Below are positions 47,801 to 57,633 of a DNA stretch of 64,000 nucleotides, piece after piece; position 1 is the first letter of the stretch, and every line of letters begins with the position of its first letter. The DNA comes from G963668605 sp963793625. Its GTDB lineage: Bacteria; Acidobacteriota; Terriglobia; Bryobacterales; Bryobacteraceae. The notes under the pieces were generated by a model. It was not told where the DNA came from. It worked only from the letters and a program-made list of their open reading frames with translations, and did not search any database. The position numbers were made by a program, and so were the translations under genes. The DNA lies in contig CAWCAT010000037.1 in the NCBI GenBank assembly GCA_963793625.1, positions 62,001-126,000 of the forward strand, written 5' to 3'.

Positions 47801-48214
47801 ATGGGACCTGAGGCGCGTCCGCAATCTGCCTGCTTTGCGTGCGGTCCAAAAAACCCGCACGGACTCGGTCTGAGATTCAGCGCCCTTGAAGATCAGAGCG
47901 TCGGCGCGGAATGGCGTGTTGCTCCCGGGTTTGAAGGTTTCGAGGGCATCCTGCACGGCGGCATCGTCGCAACCATGCTCGATGAGGCCATGGCCAAAGC
48001 CGTTGCCCACCGCCGGTGGCACGCCCCCACGGCGGAACTTCGTGTCCGCCTCCGCAAACAGGTCGCAACCGGCGAGACCGTCCGCATTCACGGCTGGGTG
48101 GTGGAACGGCGCAAGCGCCTCATCCTGACCGAAGCGTCTATCACCGGGCCGGACGGCGAAGAGCGCGCCCACGCTTGGGGCCGCTTCCTCGTCCTGGATA
48201 GCGAGACGCCATGA
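47801..48214 (+). CDS. Hot-dog-fold thioesterase (PaaI/4HBT type)
   Basis: An intact protein of 137 residues from ATG 47801. The N-terminal CFACGPKNPHGLGLRF motif and the hot-dog helix with HGGIVATMLDEAMAKAV (Asp/Glu of the acyl-CoA thioesterase site) identify a PaaI-like 4HBT fold, and AELRVRLRKQVATGETVRIH is the second strand set. It should hydrolyse an acyl-CoA or aryl-CoA thioester. Its stop overlaps the ATG of the following oxidoreductase (ATGA at 48211), so the two are co-translated, though a shared pathway is not evident. Confidence 0.88.
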   Translation: MGPEARPQSACFACGPKNPHGLGLRFSALEDQSVGAEWRVAPGFEGFEGILHGGIVATMLDEAMAKAVAHRRWHAPTAELRVRLRKQVATGETVRIHGWVVERRKRLILTEASITGPDGEERAHAWGRFLVLDSETP

Positions 48215-49215
48215 ACATCGTAATGATCGGCGCCGGGTTCTTCGCACAGTTTCACGCGGACGCTTGGAACCGCATCCCGGGCCTCCGCATCGCCGCCGTC
48301 GTCGATCCCGATCGCGACCGCGCCTCCGCCTTCGCGGCGCGCTGGAAGATCCCTGCCGTTTACGCCAACGCGGAAGACGCCATGCGCCGCGAGCGCCCTG
48401 CATTTGTGGACATCGTCACGCGTCCGGAGACGCACCTCGAATTGACCGCGCTGGCCGCCGCGCATTGCGTGCCCATCATCTGCCAGAAGCCGATGGCTGT
48501 CAGTGCAAGCGAGTGCGAGGAGATGGTCCGCGTGTGCGAGGAGGCCGGCGTCCGGCTGGTGATTCACGAGAACTGGCGGTGGCAGCCCTGGTACCGTGAG
48601 GTCCGGCGCCTCATCGACGGCGGCACGCTGGGGACCGTGTTTCATCTCGGCTTCCGCATGCGCACTGGCGACGGCCGCGGACCCGGGCCCTATACAGCGC
48701 AACCCTACTTCCGCACGATGCCACGCCTGCTCATCTACGAAACGCTGGTCCACTTTCTCGATACCTTCCGCTTTCTCGCGGGCGAGGTCGAGAGCGTCTA
48801 TTGCGTCACGCGCCGTATCAACCCTGTAATTGCGGGCGAGGATTGCGCCGTGATCGAACTGCGTTTCGCGACCGCCGCGCGCGGCCTGATCGATGCGAAC
48901 CGGATTTCCGGTCCCACGGAGCCCGAAGTTGCGTTCGGGGAACTGAGTGTCGAAGGCGAGCGCGGCGCCGTTCGCCTCGCGCCCGACGGCAGCCTGTGGT
49001 TGTCCGAGTATCCCGGCGCCGCGCGTCCACACCCGTTTGCGGCGCCCGAAGAAGGATACAAGGGCGACAGCGTGAAAGCGATGCAGGAGCACTTCGTCGA
49101 GTGCCTCAGGACGGCACGCCCCGCGGAGACCGAAGGGCGTGCATATCTTAGGACCGTTGCACTTGTTGAAGCCTGCTACCGCTCTGCGGATTCAGGACGG
49201 CCCGAGTCCTGTTAG
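48211..49215 (+). CDS. Cytoplasmic Gfo/Idh/MocA-family oxidoreductase
   Basis: An intact protein of 334 residues without a signal peptide. Rossmann motif NIVMIGAGFFAQFHADAW; VDPDRDRASAFAARW; family motif CQKPMAVSASECEEM (the EKP Glu is Gln here, Lys kept); second domain with IHENWRWQPWYREVRRLIDG and LIYETLVHFLDTFRFLAGEV, in which ETLVHFLDT matches the usual E(x)GIHxxD site. NAD(P)-dependent sugar dehydrogenase or isomerase. Its stop overlaps by three bases the stop of the convergent gene at 49212. Confidence 0.9.
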   Translation: MNIVMIGAGFFAQFHADAWNRIPGLRIAAVVDPDRDRASAFAARWKIPAVYANAEDAMRRERPAFVDIVTRPETHLELTALAAAHCVPIICQKPMAVSASECEEMVRVCEEAGVRLVIHENWRWQPWYREVRRLIDGGTLGTVFHLGFRMRTGDGRGPGPYTAQPYFRTMPRLLIYETLVHFLDTFRFLAGEVESVYCVTRRINPVIAGEDCAVIELRFATAARGLIDANRISGPTEPEVAFGELSVEGERGAVRLAPDGSLWLSEYPGAARPHPFAAPEEGYKGDSVKAMQEHFVECLRTARPAETEGRAYLRTVALVEACYRSADSGRPESC

Positions 49216-49726
49216 AAAAGGCTCCCGATCCCGCCGCCCCGCCCGCGGCCGCCGGCCATCTTGCCCATCAGGATCGCTAACGCTCCCGCTCCCAAGCTCT
49301 TCACGAGGGTGGGATGTTCGGAATAGAAGTCGCTGAGCTTATCTACAATGCCCTGGTCTTGCTGCTCGGCAGCTCAGCCATCTTCTGTACCTGATCCGGC
49401 GGAACCTGCTCGGCATCTTCCGGCGACACCTGGCGCTTGCCACCCAGGAATTGCGATGCGATCGCGCCACCCGCTCCGGAACTGAGGAGTTGATTCAGGA
49501 TGCCCGCTTTCTGGTGGCTGTTTGCGTTCGAAAACATCTGGCCCATGAGCTGACCGAACGCCGGCGTCTGATCAGAGCGGAATACCTCGCCGATGCCGGA
49601 GGCGAGCGACGGGCGTGGCGCGTTCTGCGACACCTGGTCGAAGTCGCGCTCGGCATCCTGTTGATTCTCGTTCGGGCTTCCCGTGTACTTACTCAGAAGC
49701 CCGCCAATCTGGTTCATCCAGTCCAT
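49212..49726 (-). CDS. Hypothetical protein with Gly-rich C-terminus (one frameshift)
   Basis: ATG 49726 (MDWMNQIGGLLSKYTGSPNE). A central block ASGIGEVFRSDQTPAFGQLM followed by GQMFSNANSHQKAGILNQLL resembles helices of DUF937/YidB-like proteins. After an indel near 49365 the frame reads QDQGIVDKLSDFYSEHPTLV then KSLGAGALAILMGKMAGG and RGRGGGIGSLF, ending TAA 49212-49214. The corrected length is about 171 residues. No signal peptide. Function unknown; this sort of protein often sits near envelope genes. Confidence 0.6.
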
Positions 49727-49751
49727 GATTCCCCCCCAGTTGAATGTTCGA

Positions 49752-50108
49752 TTAAGCGAAGAGTGCCTTCTCGGCGACTCTTTTCAGCCTCTTGGATGCG
49801 AACCGCAGCCCCGCGTTTCGCGCCTTCTCCGTGACGCCGTGCCCACCTTTAGGCGGCGCGGCCGTCTTCTCGGGATCGCCCAGCCAAACCGCAGCCCCGA
49901 GCGGGACTCGCGCGTAGAGCGGCACGTCGCGCCTGTGGACGAAGGTGGCGTAGCTGGCCCCCATGCCCGCGCCGAGGATATACGGCCAAGTGGATTCGGT
50001 CCGCGAGCTTTCGCGCGCGAGATCGTAGAAGCGGTTGATCGCCCAGGCGCCAACCATCCCGCCTGCCATGCCTGCAAGCACGGCCTTGAACGTGGGATTT
50101 GTAATCAT
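49752..50108 (-). CDS. Small membrane-associated hypothetical protein
   Basis: An intact protein of 118 residues from ATG 50108. Three weakly hydrophobic segments (VLAGMAGGMVGAWAINRFYD; YILGAGMGASYATFV; VPLGAAVWLG) and a basic C-terminus (FASKRLKRVAEKALFA). It resembles short DUF1440-type membrane proteins only in general layout. It follows the Gly-rich gene's start by 25 bases on the same strand, so they may be cotranscribed, with this one upstream. Confidence 0.65.
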   Translation of the reverse strand: MITNPTFKAVLAGMAGGMVGAWAINRFYDLARESSRTESTWPYILGAGMGASYATFVHRRDVPLYARVPLGAAVWLGDPEKTAAPPKGGHGVTEKARNAGLRFASKRLKRVAEKALFA

Positions 50109-50227
50109 CGACGGTCCCCCAGAGACCCAACAACTGCTTCCATGATACGTCCCCAGCCGCGCACCTAGCTTCTTACCTTTAGGATGAGCCGCCGTCCACC
50201 GCGGCCAACAGCTACACTGTTTCTTCT

Positions 50228-50803
50228 ATGACCAAACGCCTGATCGTGTTCTTTATTCTTCTGGCCGTCTCGGCATGGTCCGCCGACGGCGAGTGGAAAA
50301 CCATCTTCGACGGCAAGACCCTGAATGGCTGGAAGGCTAACGAGGACCCCGGCGCGTGGACCGTTTGCAACGGCGCCATCACCGGCGACGGCGATCGCAG
50401 CCACCTCTTCTATATGGAAGAGCAGTGCGAAAACTGCGAGTTCAAGGCCGAAGTGAAGATCAGCGACGCCGGCAACTCCGGCATGTACTTCCGCGCCGAG
50501 TTCGGCCCCGGCTGGCCCAAGGGCTACGAAGCGCAGGTGAACGCCACCCATACCGACTGGAAGAAGACCGGCAGCCTCTACAACTTTGTCAACATCAAGG
50601 AACAACTCGCGAAGCCAGGCGAGTGGTATACCCAGCACATCATCGCCAAGGGCAACCACATCATCATCAAGGTGAACGACAAGACGGTCGTTGACTACGT
50701 AGACGAAAAGAACTCGTTCATGAAGGGCTATGTCGCTTTCCAGCAGCACAATAAGGGCAGCGTCGTCCAGTTCCGCAACGTCCAGCTCCGCAGGCTCGAC
50801 TAG
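50228..50803 (+). CDS. Secreted DUF1080 (3-keto-disaccharide hydrolase-like) protein
   Basis: An intact protein of 191 residues. A signal peptide (about 1-18, LIVFFILLAVSAWSA) precedes a jelly-roll domain with the family opening GEWKTIFDGKTLNGWKANED, then GDGDRSHLFYMEEQCENCEF, VKISDAGNSGMYFRAEFGPG, YEAQVNATHTDWKKTGSLYN and HIIAKGNHIIIKVNDKTVVD. DUF1080 proteins hydrolyse or bind oxidised disaccharides. It stands alone; a strong hairpin follows at 50828-50859. Confidence 0.9.
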   Translation: MTKRLIVFFILLAVSAWSADGEWKTIFDGKTLNGWKANEDPGAWTVCNGAITGDGDRSHLFYMEEQCENCEFKAEVKISDAGNSGMYFRAEFGPGWPKGYEAQVNATHTDWKKTGSLYNFVNIKEQLAKPGEWYTQHIIAKGNHIIIKVNDKTVVDYVDEKNSFMKGYVAFQQHNKGSVVQFRNVQLRRLD

Positions 50804-50827
50804 CCCGGCAGTTCATTCGTGATCCGT

Positions 50828-50859
50828 GGGCGCGCCGGCCTCGCTTCTCCGGCGCGCCC
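50828..50859. terminator. Strong hairpin downstream of the DUF1080 gene
   Basis: GGGCGCGCCGG (50828-50838) and CCGGCGCGCCC (50849-50859) form a perfect 11-bp GC stem around a 10-base loop, 25 bases after the stop and 25 bases before the next gene. It lacks a T-run, so it is a likely 3'-end stabiliser or Rho-assisted terminator. Confidence 0.55.
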
Positions 50860-50883
50860 CGTGTACCCTGTAGGCAGAGGGCT

Positions 50884-51333
50884 ATGGGGATCAAAACCGT
50901 TCTTCTCTTCGCCGCCGCCGTGGGCCTTGCCGTTGCCGCGCCCATCAACCTGACCGGCACCTGGAAGCTCAATGTGAACGACTCCTCCTGGGGCAAGAAG
51001 GAGCGCCCTACGAGCGTCATCCTCACGATCGATCACCATGAGCCGAAGCTGCGGATCTCAGGGACCGTGGCCGAGGCCAACGACAGCGGCAATCACTTCG
51101 CCTTCGACGGGGCAATCGACGGCAAGAGCTATGAGTCCAACGCGGGACAAACGTTCTACAAGCGTATCGACGACCGTACTGTCGAATCGTCTTTCCGCTC
51201 CAAGGACGGCCGCTATACGGAGAAGAGCACGACAAAGATTTCCCGCGACGGCCGCCGCCTCACGCGCGAGATCGAGGTCACGCGTCCCGACGGGCGCCTC
51301 AAGTGGACCGAAGTCTACGACAAGCAAGACTGA
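50884..51333 (+). CDS. Secreted lipocalin-like protein, paralog of the gene at 62624
   Basis: An intact protein of 149 residues. A signal peptide (KTVLLFAAAVGLAVAAP) is followed by the core INLTGTWKLNVNDSSWG, QTFYKRIDDRTVESSFRSKD and KISRDGRRLTREIEVTRPDG. The order GTWKLN...KRIDDRTVE...S.DGR is repeated in the protein at 62624-63073 (GTWKLNLAKSKY, EKRIDERTVEHVWK, KDGKSFIYTSSG), so they are paralogs. It is a beta-barrel-like secreted protein of unknown ligand. Its 3' end overlaps a small minus-strand gene by 19 bases. Confidence 0.8.
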   Translation: MGIKTVLLFAAAVGLAVAAPINLTGTWKLNVNDSSWGKKERPTSVILTIDHHEPKLRISGTVAEANDSGNHFAFDGAIDGKSYESNAGQTFYKRIDDRTVESSFRSKDGRYTEKSTTKISRDGRRLTREIEVTRPDGRLKWTEVYDKQD

Positions 51334-51539
51334 GAGGGCGCCTCAGGGCGTGCGCCTCGGAGCTTGGCGAGCAGGGCGTCCACCATCTCCGCCCGGTGAC
51401 GGAGTTCTTCGCGCACCGAAGCTTTACCGGTATGGTGAATCTCGTGCGGCAGGTCGTGCTGCTCGCTCTCCAGCAGTTGAATGAGCAGTTCCCGCTCGCT
51501 CGGTGTCATCTCCAGGGGCGAAATCTTTGCGGCAAACAT
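51315..51539 (-). CDS. Small acidic-helical hypothetical protein
   Basis: A protein of 74 residues from ATG 51539, chosen because GGGGAGG lies nine bases upstream; ATG 51572 would be longer. The main part is one helix pair: EMTPSERELLIQLLESEQHD, LPHEIHHTGKASVREELRHR followed by AEMVDALLAKL. Charge pattern and length resemble short soluble proteins that recur in this kind of genome. No function can be assigned. It lies downstream of, and in the same direction as, the M3 peptidase on the other side of its start. Confidence 0.6.
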   Translation of the reverse strand: MFAAKISPLEMTPSERELLIQLLESEQHDLPHEIHHTGKASVREELRHRAEMVDALLAKLRGARPEAPSQSCLS

Positions 51540-51606
51540 CCCAGTACCTCCCCGTGCCTGGAAATGTACCACCGATAAACGCCGGAAGAAAGCCCCTTGA
51601 GCCCGC

Positions 51607-53678
51607 CTACTCGGCCCCGTTATCGACGGCGGCGGGCTCGAGCAACCCGAGGCGGTCGATCAGCGCCTCGGGATCCGGATCGCGTCCCATAAACCCGCGA
51701 TACAGCGCAGCCGGATCGTCGCTGTCGCCTCGAGCGAGGATGTTATCCCGGAACGCGCGGCCCGCTTCCCGGCTGAACACGCCCTCGCGCCGGAAGCGCG
51801 TGAAGGCGTCCGCGTCCAGCACCTCGGCCCATTTATAGGAGTAATACCCGGCCGCGTAACCCACCGGGCTCGCAAACAAGTGCGTGAAACCCGCGATCAT
51901 CGCGTAATCCAGCGGCAGCGGAGCGGGCGCGAACGCCTGCATCACGCCTCGCGCGAACTCGCATGACGTCTCCATCGCGCTGCGGCTCGTAGCGCATGTG
52001 CAGCACCAGGTCCACGATTCCAAGCCCGAGTTGCCGCATCTGCGCGTTCGCGGCTCGAAACGTACGAGCCCGGCGCATCTTTTCGAACAGGTCCTCGAGG
52101 CAGCGGCGTCGCCCGTTTGCCAGTGCCGCGCGAACAGGTCCAACGCTTCCCGTTCCCAACACCAGTTCTCCATGATCTGCGATGGCAGCTCGACAAAATC
52201 CCACGCGACGTTCGTCCCGGCAAGACTTCGGACTTCCACCTTGCTCAGGCAGTGGTGCAGCAGGTGCCCAAACTCGTGGAAGATCGTCTCCACCTCGCGG
52301 TGCGTGAGCAGGGCGGGCGCGCCTTCCAGCGGCGGCGTCAGGTTCCCGCAGATCGCTCCGACGTGGGGCGTTGCGCGGCCGTCCTTCACGCGCCCCGTCA
52401 GGAACGCGTCCATCCATGCCCCTCCCCGCTTGTTCTCCCGCGGGAACCAGTCGGCGTAGAACGAACCCAACACCGGACCGCCGCCTTCCTCGCGGATGAC
52501 GTAATACTTCACCTCCGCATCCCACGCAGGAACGCCGCGCTCCTCTGCCACTTCCACCCCGTACAGCCGCCGGACGATATCAAACATTCCCGCGATTACG
52601 CGCTCCAGCGGGAAATACGGCCGGAGCGCCTCCTGGTCAAAGTCGTACCGCTCTGCTCGCAATTTCTCGGCGTACCAGGCCACATCCCATGGCTGAAGGG
52701 GAGGCGCCGCCGGCCCTTCCAGCCTCCGCCGGAACGCCGTCAGTTCCTCGTTTTCGACATGGAAGCGGGCCTCGGTCCGGGCCTTTAAGCTTTCCAGAAA
52801 CTCGAGAGCGCGCTCGCCCGTGCCGGCCATTCGGTCGGCCGTGGAGTAATCCGCAAAGTGCCTGTATCCGAGAACGGCCGACTTCTCCCGCCGCAACTCG
52901 AGGATGCGCGCCAGCAGCGGGCCATTGTCGTGAGGGGCCGCGTCGCCCGTGTTGAAAGCGCCCGCCACATCTGCTCGCGCACGCCGCCGTCGTTCAGGTA
53001 CATCAGCACCGGCGTGATACTCGGGGCCTGCAGGGTGAATCGCCAGCCCTCGCGCCCCTTCTGCGCGGCGCTCTGCCGCGCCGCCGCGAGCGCCGAAGGG
53101 GGAAGTCCAGCCACACCGGCTTCCGACTCTATGTACAACTCGTACTCATTAGTCGAGTCGAGCACGTTCTCAGCGAACTTCGTCGTGAGCTTGGCCAGTT
53201 CTACGTCAATCTCCGCCAGCCGCGCCTTTCCTTCGGGGTCCAGATCGGCGCCGTGCCTTCGGAACTCGTCGATCGTCTTAGTCAAGAACCGACGGCGCGC
53301 ACCTTCGAGAGTTGCAGCATCGTCCGTCCCGGAGTACTGCTTGATCGTGTTCCATAACTCGCCGTTCAGCGGGATCTTGGAGTGGAACTCGCTGACCTCC
53401 GGCTCCACCGCGTTGTGCGCGGCCCGTAGTTCCGGCGTGGTCGCCACCGCCTCCAAGTGCTTCACGATGCCGAACGCACCGTCCAGCGGTTCGGTCATCG
53501 TGTCGAGGCGCTCGAGAACGGTGCGGTAACTCAACGGCTCGGACGTGGCGCCCAACGCTTCCAGCGCCGATCGCGCTCGCCCGAGCAACTCACGGACGCC
53601 CGGTTCTACATCGCCGGCCTGAATGCGATCGAAAGGAAGAGGTGTGTTCAGATCGAAAAGCGGGTTCGTTTGGTTCAT
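51607..53678 (-). CDS. M3-family oligopeptidase (PrlC/oligopeptidase A-like; two indel sites)
   Basis: It starts at ATG 53678 (MNQTNPLFDLNTPLPFDRIQ); an ATG 13 codons upstream (53717) is less likely. The N-terminal helical half has FLTKTIDEFRRHGADLDPEG and ARLAEIDVELAKLTTKFAEN. An indel near 52950 joins it to the catalytic half, with the zinc motif VETIFHEFGHLLHHCLS (HEFGH), FVELPSQIMENWCWE with the third ligand Glu, and the C-terminal HLFASPVGYAAGYYSYKWAE. Another indel pair lies at 51970-52090. The corrected length of about 690 residues fits OpdA/Dcp. Cytoplasmic; degrades short peptides and signal peptides. Confidence 0.92.
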
Positions 53679-53758
53679 TCCCAGTACTCTATTCAGAGTA
53701 ACGCGGCACGCAGCCATTCCTGGAAACGCTGTTCGCGCTACGATCGAATCAGGGGCAT

Positions 53759-54370
53759 ATGAGACTCTTCCTTGTTGTTGCGGCAGCCGCCGTACTCACT
53801 GGATGTTCGCAGCAGCCTGAACCGAAAACCGCCGCCGCTCCCCCGCCCCCCGCGAAGATCAACCACTTCTACGCGGGAGCCTCAGCAGTTGAGCGAGGCG
53901 AGCCCGTGAGCCTCTGCTACAGCGTCGAGAACGCCGCGTCGGTGCGGATCGAGCCACCCGTCGAAGGGGTCTCCCCAAGCCCAAACCGCTGCGTTCAGGC
54001 TAAGCCTTCAGCGGACGCCGAGTACAAGCTGATCGCGGCGGGACGTGACGGCAAAGAAGTCTCTCAGGTGGTGCAAGTCAAGGTGGTGGCAAGGTCCGCC
54101 GCAAGCCGTCCGGCAGCGGGCGGGGGTCTGATCGCGGCTTTCGCCGCTACCGCCACCCAGGTGGGTCGCGGCCAACCCGTCACCATCTGCTTCGACGCTA
54201 CCCAGGCCCAGTCCGTTCGGATGGACCCCGCCCCTCAGGCAATGCCCTCCGGCAGGAAGGGCTGCGTTAGCCTTCGCCCGGAGCGGACCACCACTTACAA
54301 ACTCACCGCCGAGGGTGGGGGTCGCACCGACACTCGCCAGGTCACGATTACGTTCAGTAACTTGACCTAG
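53759..54370 (+). CDS. Lipoprotein with two Cys-containing Ig-like repeats
   Basis: An intact protein of 203 residues. MRLFLVVAAAAVLTGCS is a signal with lipobox LTGC (Cys16). A Pro/Ala linker follows, then two similar modules: VERGEPVSLCYSVENAASVR with NRCVQAKPSADAEYKLIAAG, and VGRGQPVTICFDATQAQSVR with KGCVSLRPERTTTYKLTAEG. Each module has one Cys in the second strand and one near GC/RC, suited to a disulfide bond. The C-terminus DTRQVTITFSNLT is an Ig-like final strand. An envelope-anchored adhesive or protective protein is likely; it diverges from the M3 peptidase. Confidence 0.82.
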   Translation: MRLFLVVAAAAVLTGCSQQPEPKTAAAPPPPAKINHFYAGASAVERGEPVSLCYSVENAASVRIEPPVEGVSPSPNRCVQAKPSADAEYKLIAAGRDGKEVSQVVQVKVVARSAASRPAAGGGLIAAFAATATQVGRGQPVTICFDATQAQSVRMDPAPQAMPSGRKGCVSLRPERTTTYKLTAEGGGRTDTRQVTITFSNLT

Positions 54371-54545
54371 CCGAGGCCAAAGAGCCCCCGGACGCGGAAC
54401 GGGAACTGCGCCAGCCCACTGCGTCACCTCGTCCACGGCATTGATGTGGTACACGCCCTTCTCCCGTCCAGATCGCCCCGAGTGCACTGATGTCCAAACG
54501 CAGGTATCCGGGCAGCCCCCTCGGGCTGCGGCGCGCGTGTAGCGG
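54370..54545 (-). pseudogene. Remnant of an IS481-type DDE transposase (integrase core)
   Basis: Reading from 54545 leftward: SPRGLPGYLRLDISALG in one frame, EKGVYHINAVDEVTQW in a second, and LAQFPFRVRGLFGLG in a third. These match, in order, the integrase-core elements PGYLRVDTVH, KGVYHINAVDEVTQ (second catalytic region) and LLAQFPFRVRGFHSDNG of IS481-like transposases. A stretch between VTQW and LAQFPF is missing, and both termini are absent. It is a decayed IS fragment with no visible ends or target duplication. Confidence 0.7.
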
Positions 54546-54599
54546 GCCGGGAAACGGTACCCGCAACCACACGAAAAACCCGCGGTAAGATAATGAGTT

Positions 54600-55904
54600 A
54601 TGTCTTTTCCCCGAATGCTGTTGGTGCGCCAGAACTTCCCTGACCGTAGCGTAAAGGACATTCCTGCCGAGACGCGGGTCGAGCTAGAGCGATCCGGGTT
54701 CGCGGCAGGGCTCCGGCCGGGCGCTAGAGTGGCAATCGGCGTCGGCAGCCGCGGCATCGCGAATATCGCCGACGATCGTCCGCGCCGTCGTCGATTTCTG
54801 GAAATCCAAGGGAATGCAGCCGTACATCTTCCCGGCGATGGGCAGCCACGGCGCCGCGACCGCGGAAGGCCAGGCGGACGTGCTCGCGCACTACGGCATC
54901 ACGCGAAGCGACCATGGGATGTCCGGTGATCAGCCAGCTCGAAGTGGTGCACCTCGGCAGCACAGCCGAGGGAATCGACGCCTACATCGACCGCACCGCC
55001 TACGAGAGCGACGGCGTCATGCTCGTCGGCCGCGTCAAGTGGCACACCGACTTCGCAGGAAAGATCGAGAGCGGTCTCTTCAAGATGATGGCGATCGGCC
55101 TCGGCAAGTTCGCCGGCGCGCAGACGTATCACACCTACGCCTACACGCTTGGGCCTCGAAACGGTGATCCGCAACGTGGGGCGGCAGGTGCTGCAGTCGC
55201 GGCAAGATCCTCGGCGGACTGGCGATTCTGGAGGACGCCACCACGACACGGCGAAACTGGAAGCCGTGCCGGTCGAGCAGATGGAGACAGCGTGAGGAAG
55301 AACTTCTCGCGCTCGTGAAGTCCTGGATGGCGCAGAATCCCGGTCGAGGAACTGGACGTCCTCATCGCTCGACGAGATCGGCAAGAACATCAGCGGCGCC
55401 GGCATGGACACCAAGGTAATCAACCGTTCCATCGATTGCCACTACAACCCCTGGACCTGGCTGCCTCGCATTCACCGCATCTTCATCCGCGGCCTGAGCG
55501 ACAACACTTATGGGAACGCCGTCGGCATCGGCTTCGGGGACGTCGTCAAGAGCGGCATTCTGGAGGGCGTGGACTGGGATGCGACGAATGTGAACTCACT
55601 TACCGCTTCCACTCCCGGCCCGAACCGCATCCCGATGCACTACTCAACGGATCGCGAATGCCTGGAGAGAATCTCAAAGACTGTGGGTAAGTTCGATCCG
55701 ATGGAAGTCACCTACGGTTGGATCCGGAACACGATGGATCTTGGGCTCTTCGTCTTCAGCGAGAATCTCCGGCCCGAACTCGAGCGCAACTCTGACCTGG
55801 AGGTTTTGAGCGGACCGTTCGATCTGCCGTTCGATGAGAGCGGCAATCTCGAGAGCCCGCTCGCTCCTGTTGGCGCCCATGCCGCGAGCACAATAGATAC
55901 GTGA
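54600..55904 (+). CDS. LarA-like (DUF2088) protein (frameshifted first half)
   Basis: ATG 54600 (MSFPRMLLVRQNFPDRSVKD). The N-terminal Rossmann-like domain is recoverable: GARVAIGVGSRGIANI, AVVDFWKSKGMQPYIFPAMG, SHGAATAEGQADVLAHYGIT. The C-terminal part reads VKWHTDFAGKIESGLFKMMA, IGLGKFAGAQTYH, VDEIGKNISGAGMDTKVINR and GFGDVVKSGILEGVDWDATN. LarA family members racemise hydroxy acids with a nickel pincer cofactor, but the larB, larC and larE genes are not nearby. This version may be a divergent hydroxy-acid racemase. Indels at about 54770, 54915, 55150-55370. Confidence 0.8.
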
Positions 55905-55954
55905 TGCAACGGCGGGGCGCCCGCCCCGCTTCCAGTTGGAGCTCCGCGCAGAGT

Positions 55955-56137
55955 CTACGACGCACCACCGCCGGCGGCGGCCAGCAGTGTTTGAATCTTG
56001 GTGAAGACTGCTGTGATGCTGTTCGAGACGTTCGGCATGAGGGCGCCCGCAGCCACTGCTACGAATCCCGCCATCAACGCGTATTCGATCAGGTCCTGGC
56101 CCCGCTCATCCTTCAAAAATCGCTTCATGTGTTTCAT
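55955..56137 (-). CDS. Flp-family type IVb prepilin
   Basis: A protein of 60 residues from ATG 56137 (MKHMKRFLKDERGQDLIEYA). The prepilin peptidase site ERG|QDLIEYAL is followed by a hydrophobic helix (LMAGFVAVAAGALMPNVSNS) and a short Gly/Ala-rich end. This is the classical Flp pilin (QDLIEYAL), the major subunit of Tad pili. No tad machinery flanks it; a CpaE-like protein is at 29870. Strong SD (AAGGGAAGGAGAG) upstream of the ATG. Confidence 0.92.
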   Translation of the reverse strand: MKHMKRFLKDERGQDLIEYALMAGFVAVAAGALMPNVSNSITAVFTKIQTLLAAAGGGAS

Positions 56138-56289
56138 GCTTTTTCGCTCTCCTTCCCTTGCCCAACGGACATCCCAACACTAACAGCGCAGTGAGAAACG
56201 ACCAATCGGATGAAGAGCTTAGATACGGTCTAAGTAGACATCAGCAGGGGGCAGAAGAAGCACTGAAGCAGTGTGGGTTGAGTGGAGGA

Positions 56290-56316
56290 CCGGACCCGCC
56301 ACCAGGGCGGATCCGG
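56290..56316. terminator. Imperfect hairpin downstream of the Kbl gene
   Basis: CCGGACCCGCC (56290-56300) and GGCGGATCCGG (56306-56316) pair over 11 bp with one mismatch and a 5-base loop, just after the glycine C-acetyltransferase stop. No T-run. It probably marks that transcript's end. Confidence 0.5.
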
Positions 56317-56328
56317 CCTGACAATAAG

Positions 56329-57531
<1,203 letters not shown>

Positions 57532-57633
57532 GAATTAGACCTATTTCTGAGAGTAGCGCGGCCAGGCGGCCGGTGCCCATGGCCCGCATCGGCGCATGGG
57601 CGCCGGCATCGCGCTGCCTTTCCGAAAAAGGCC

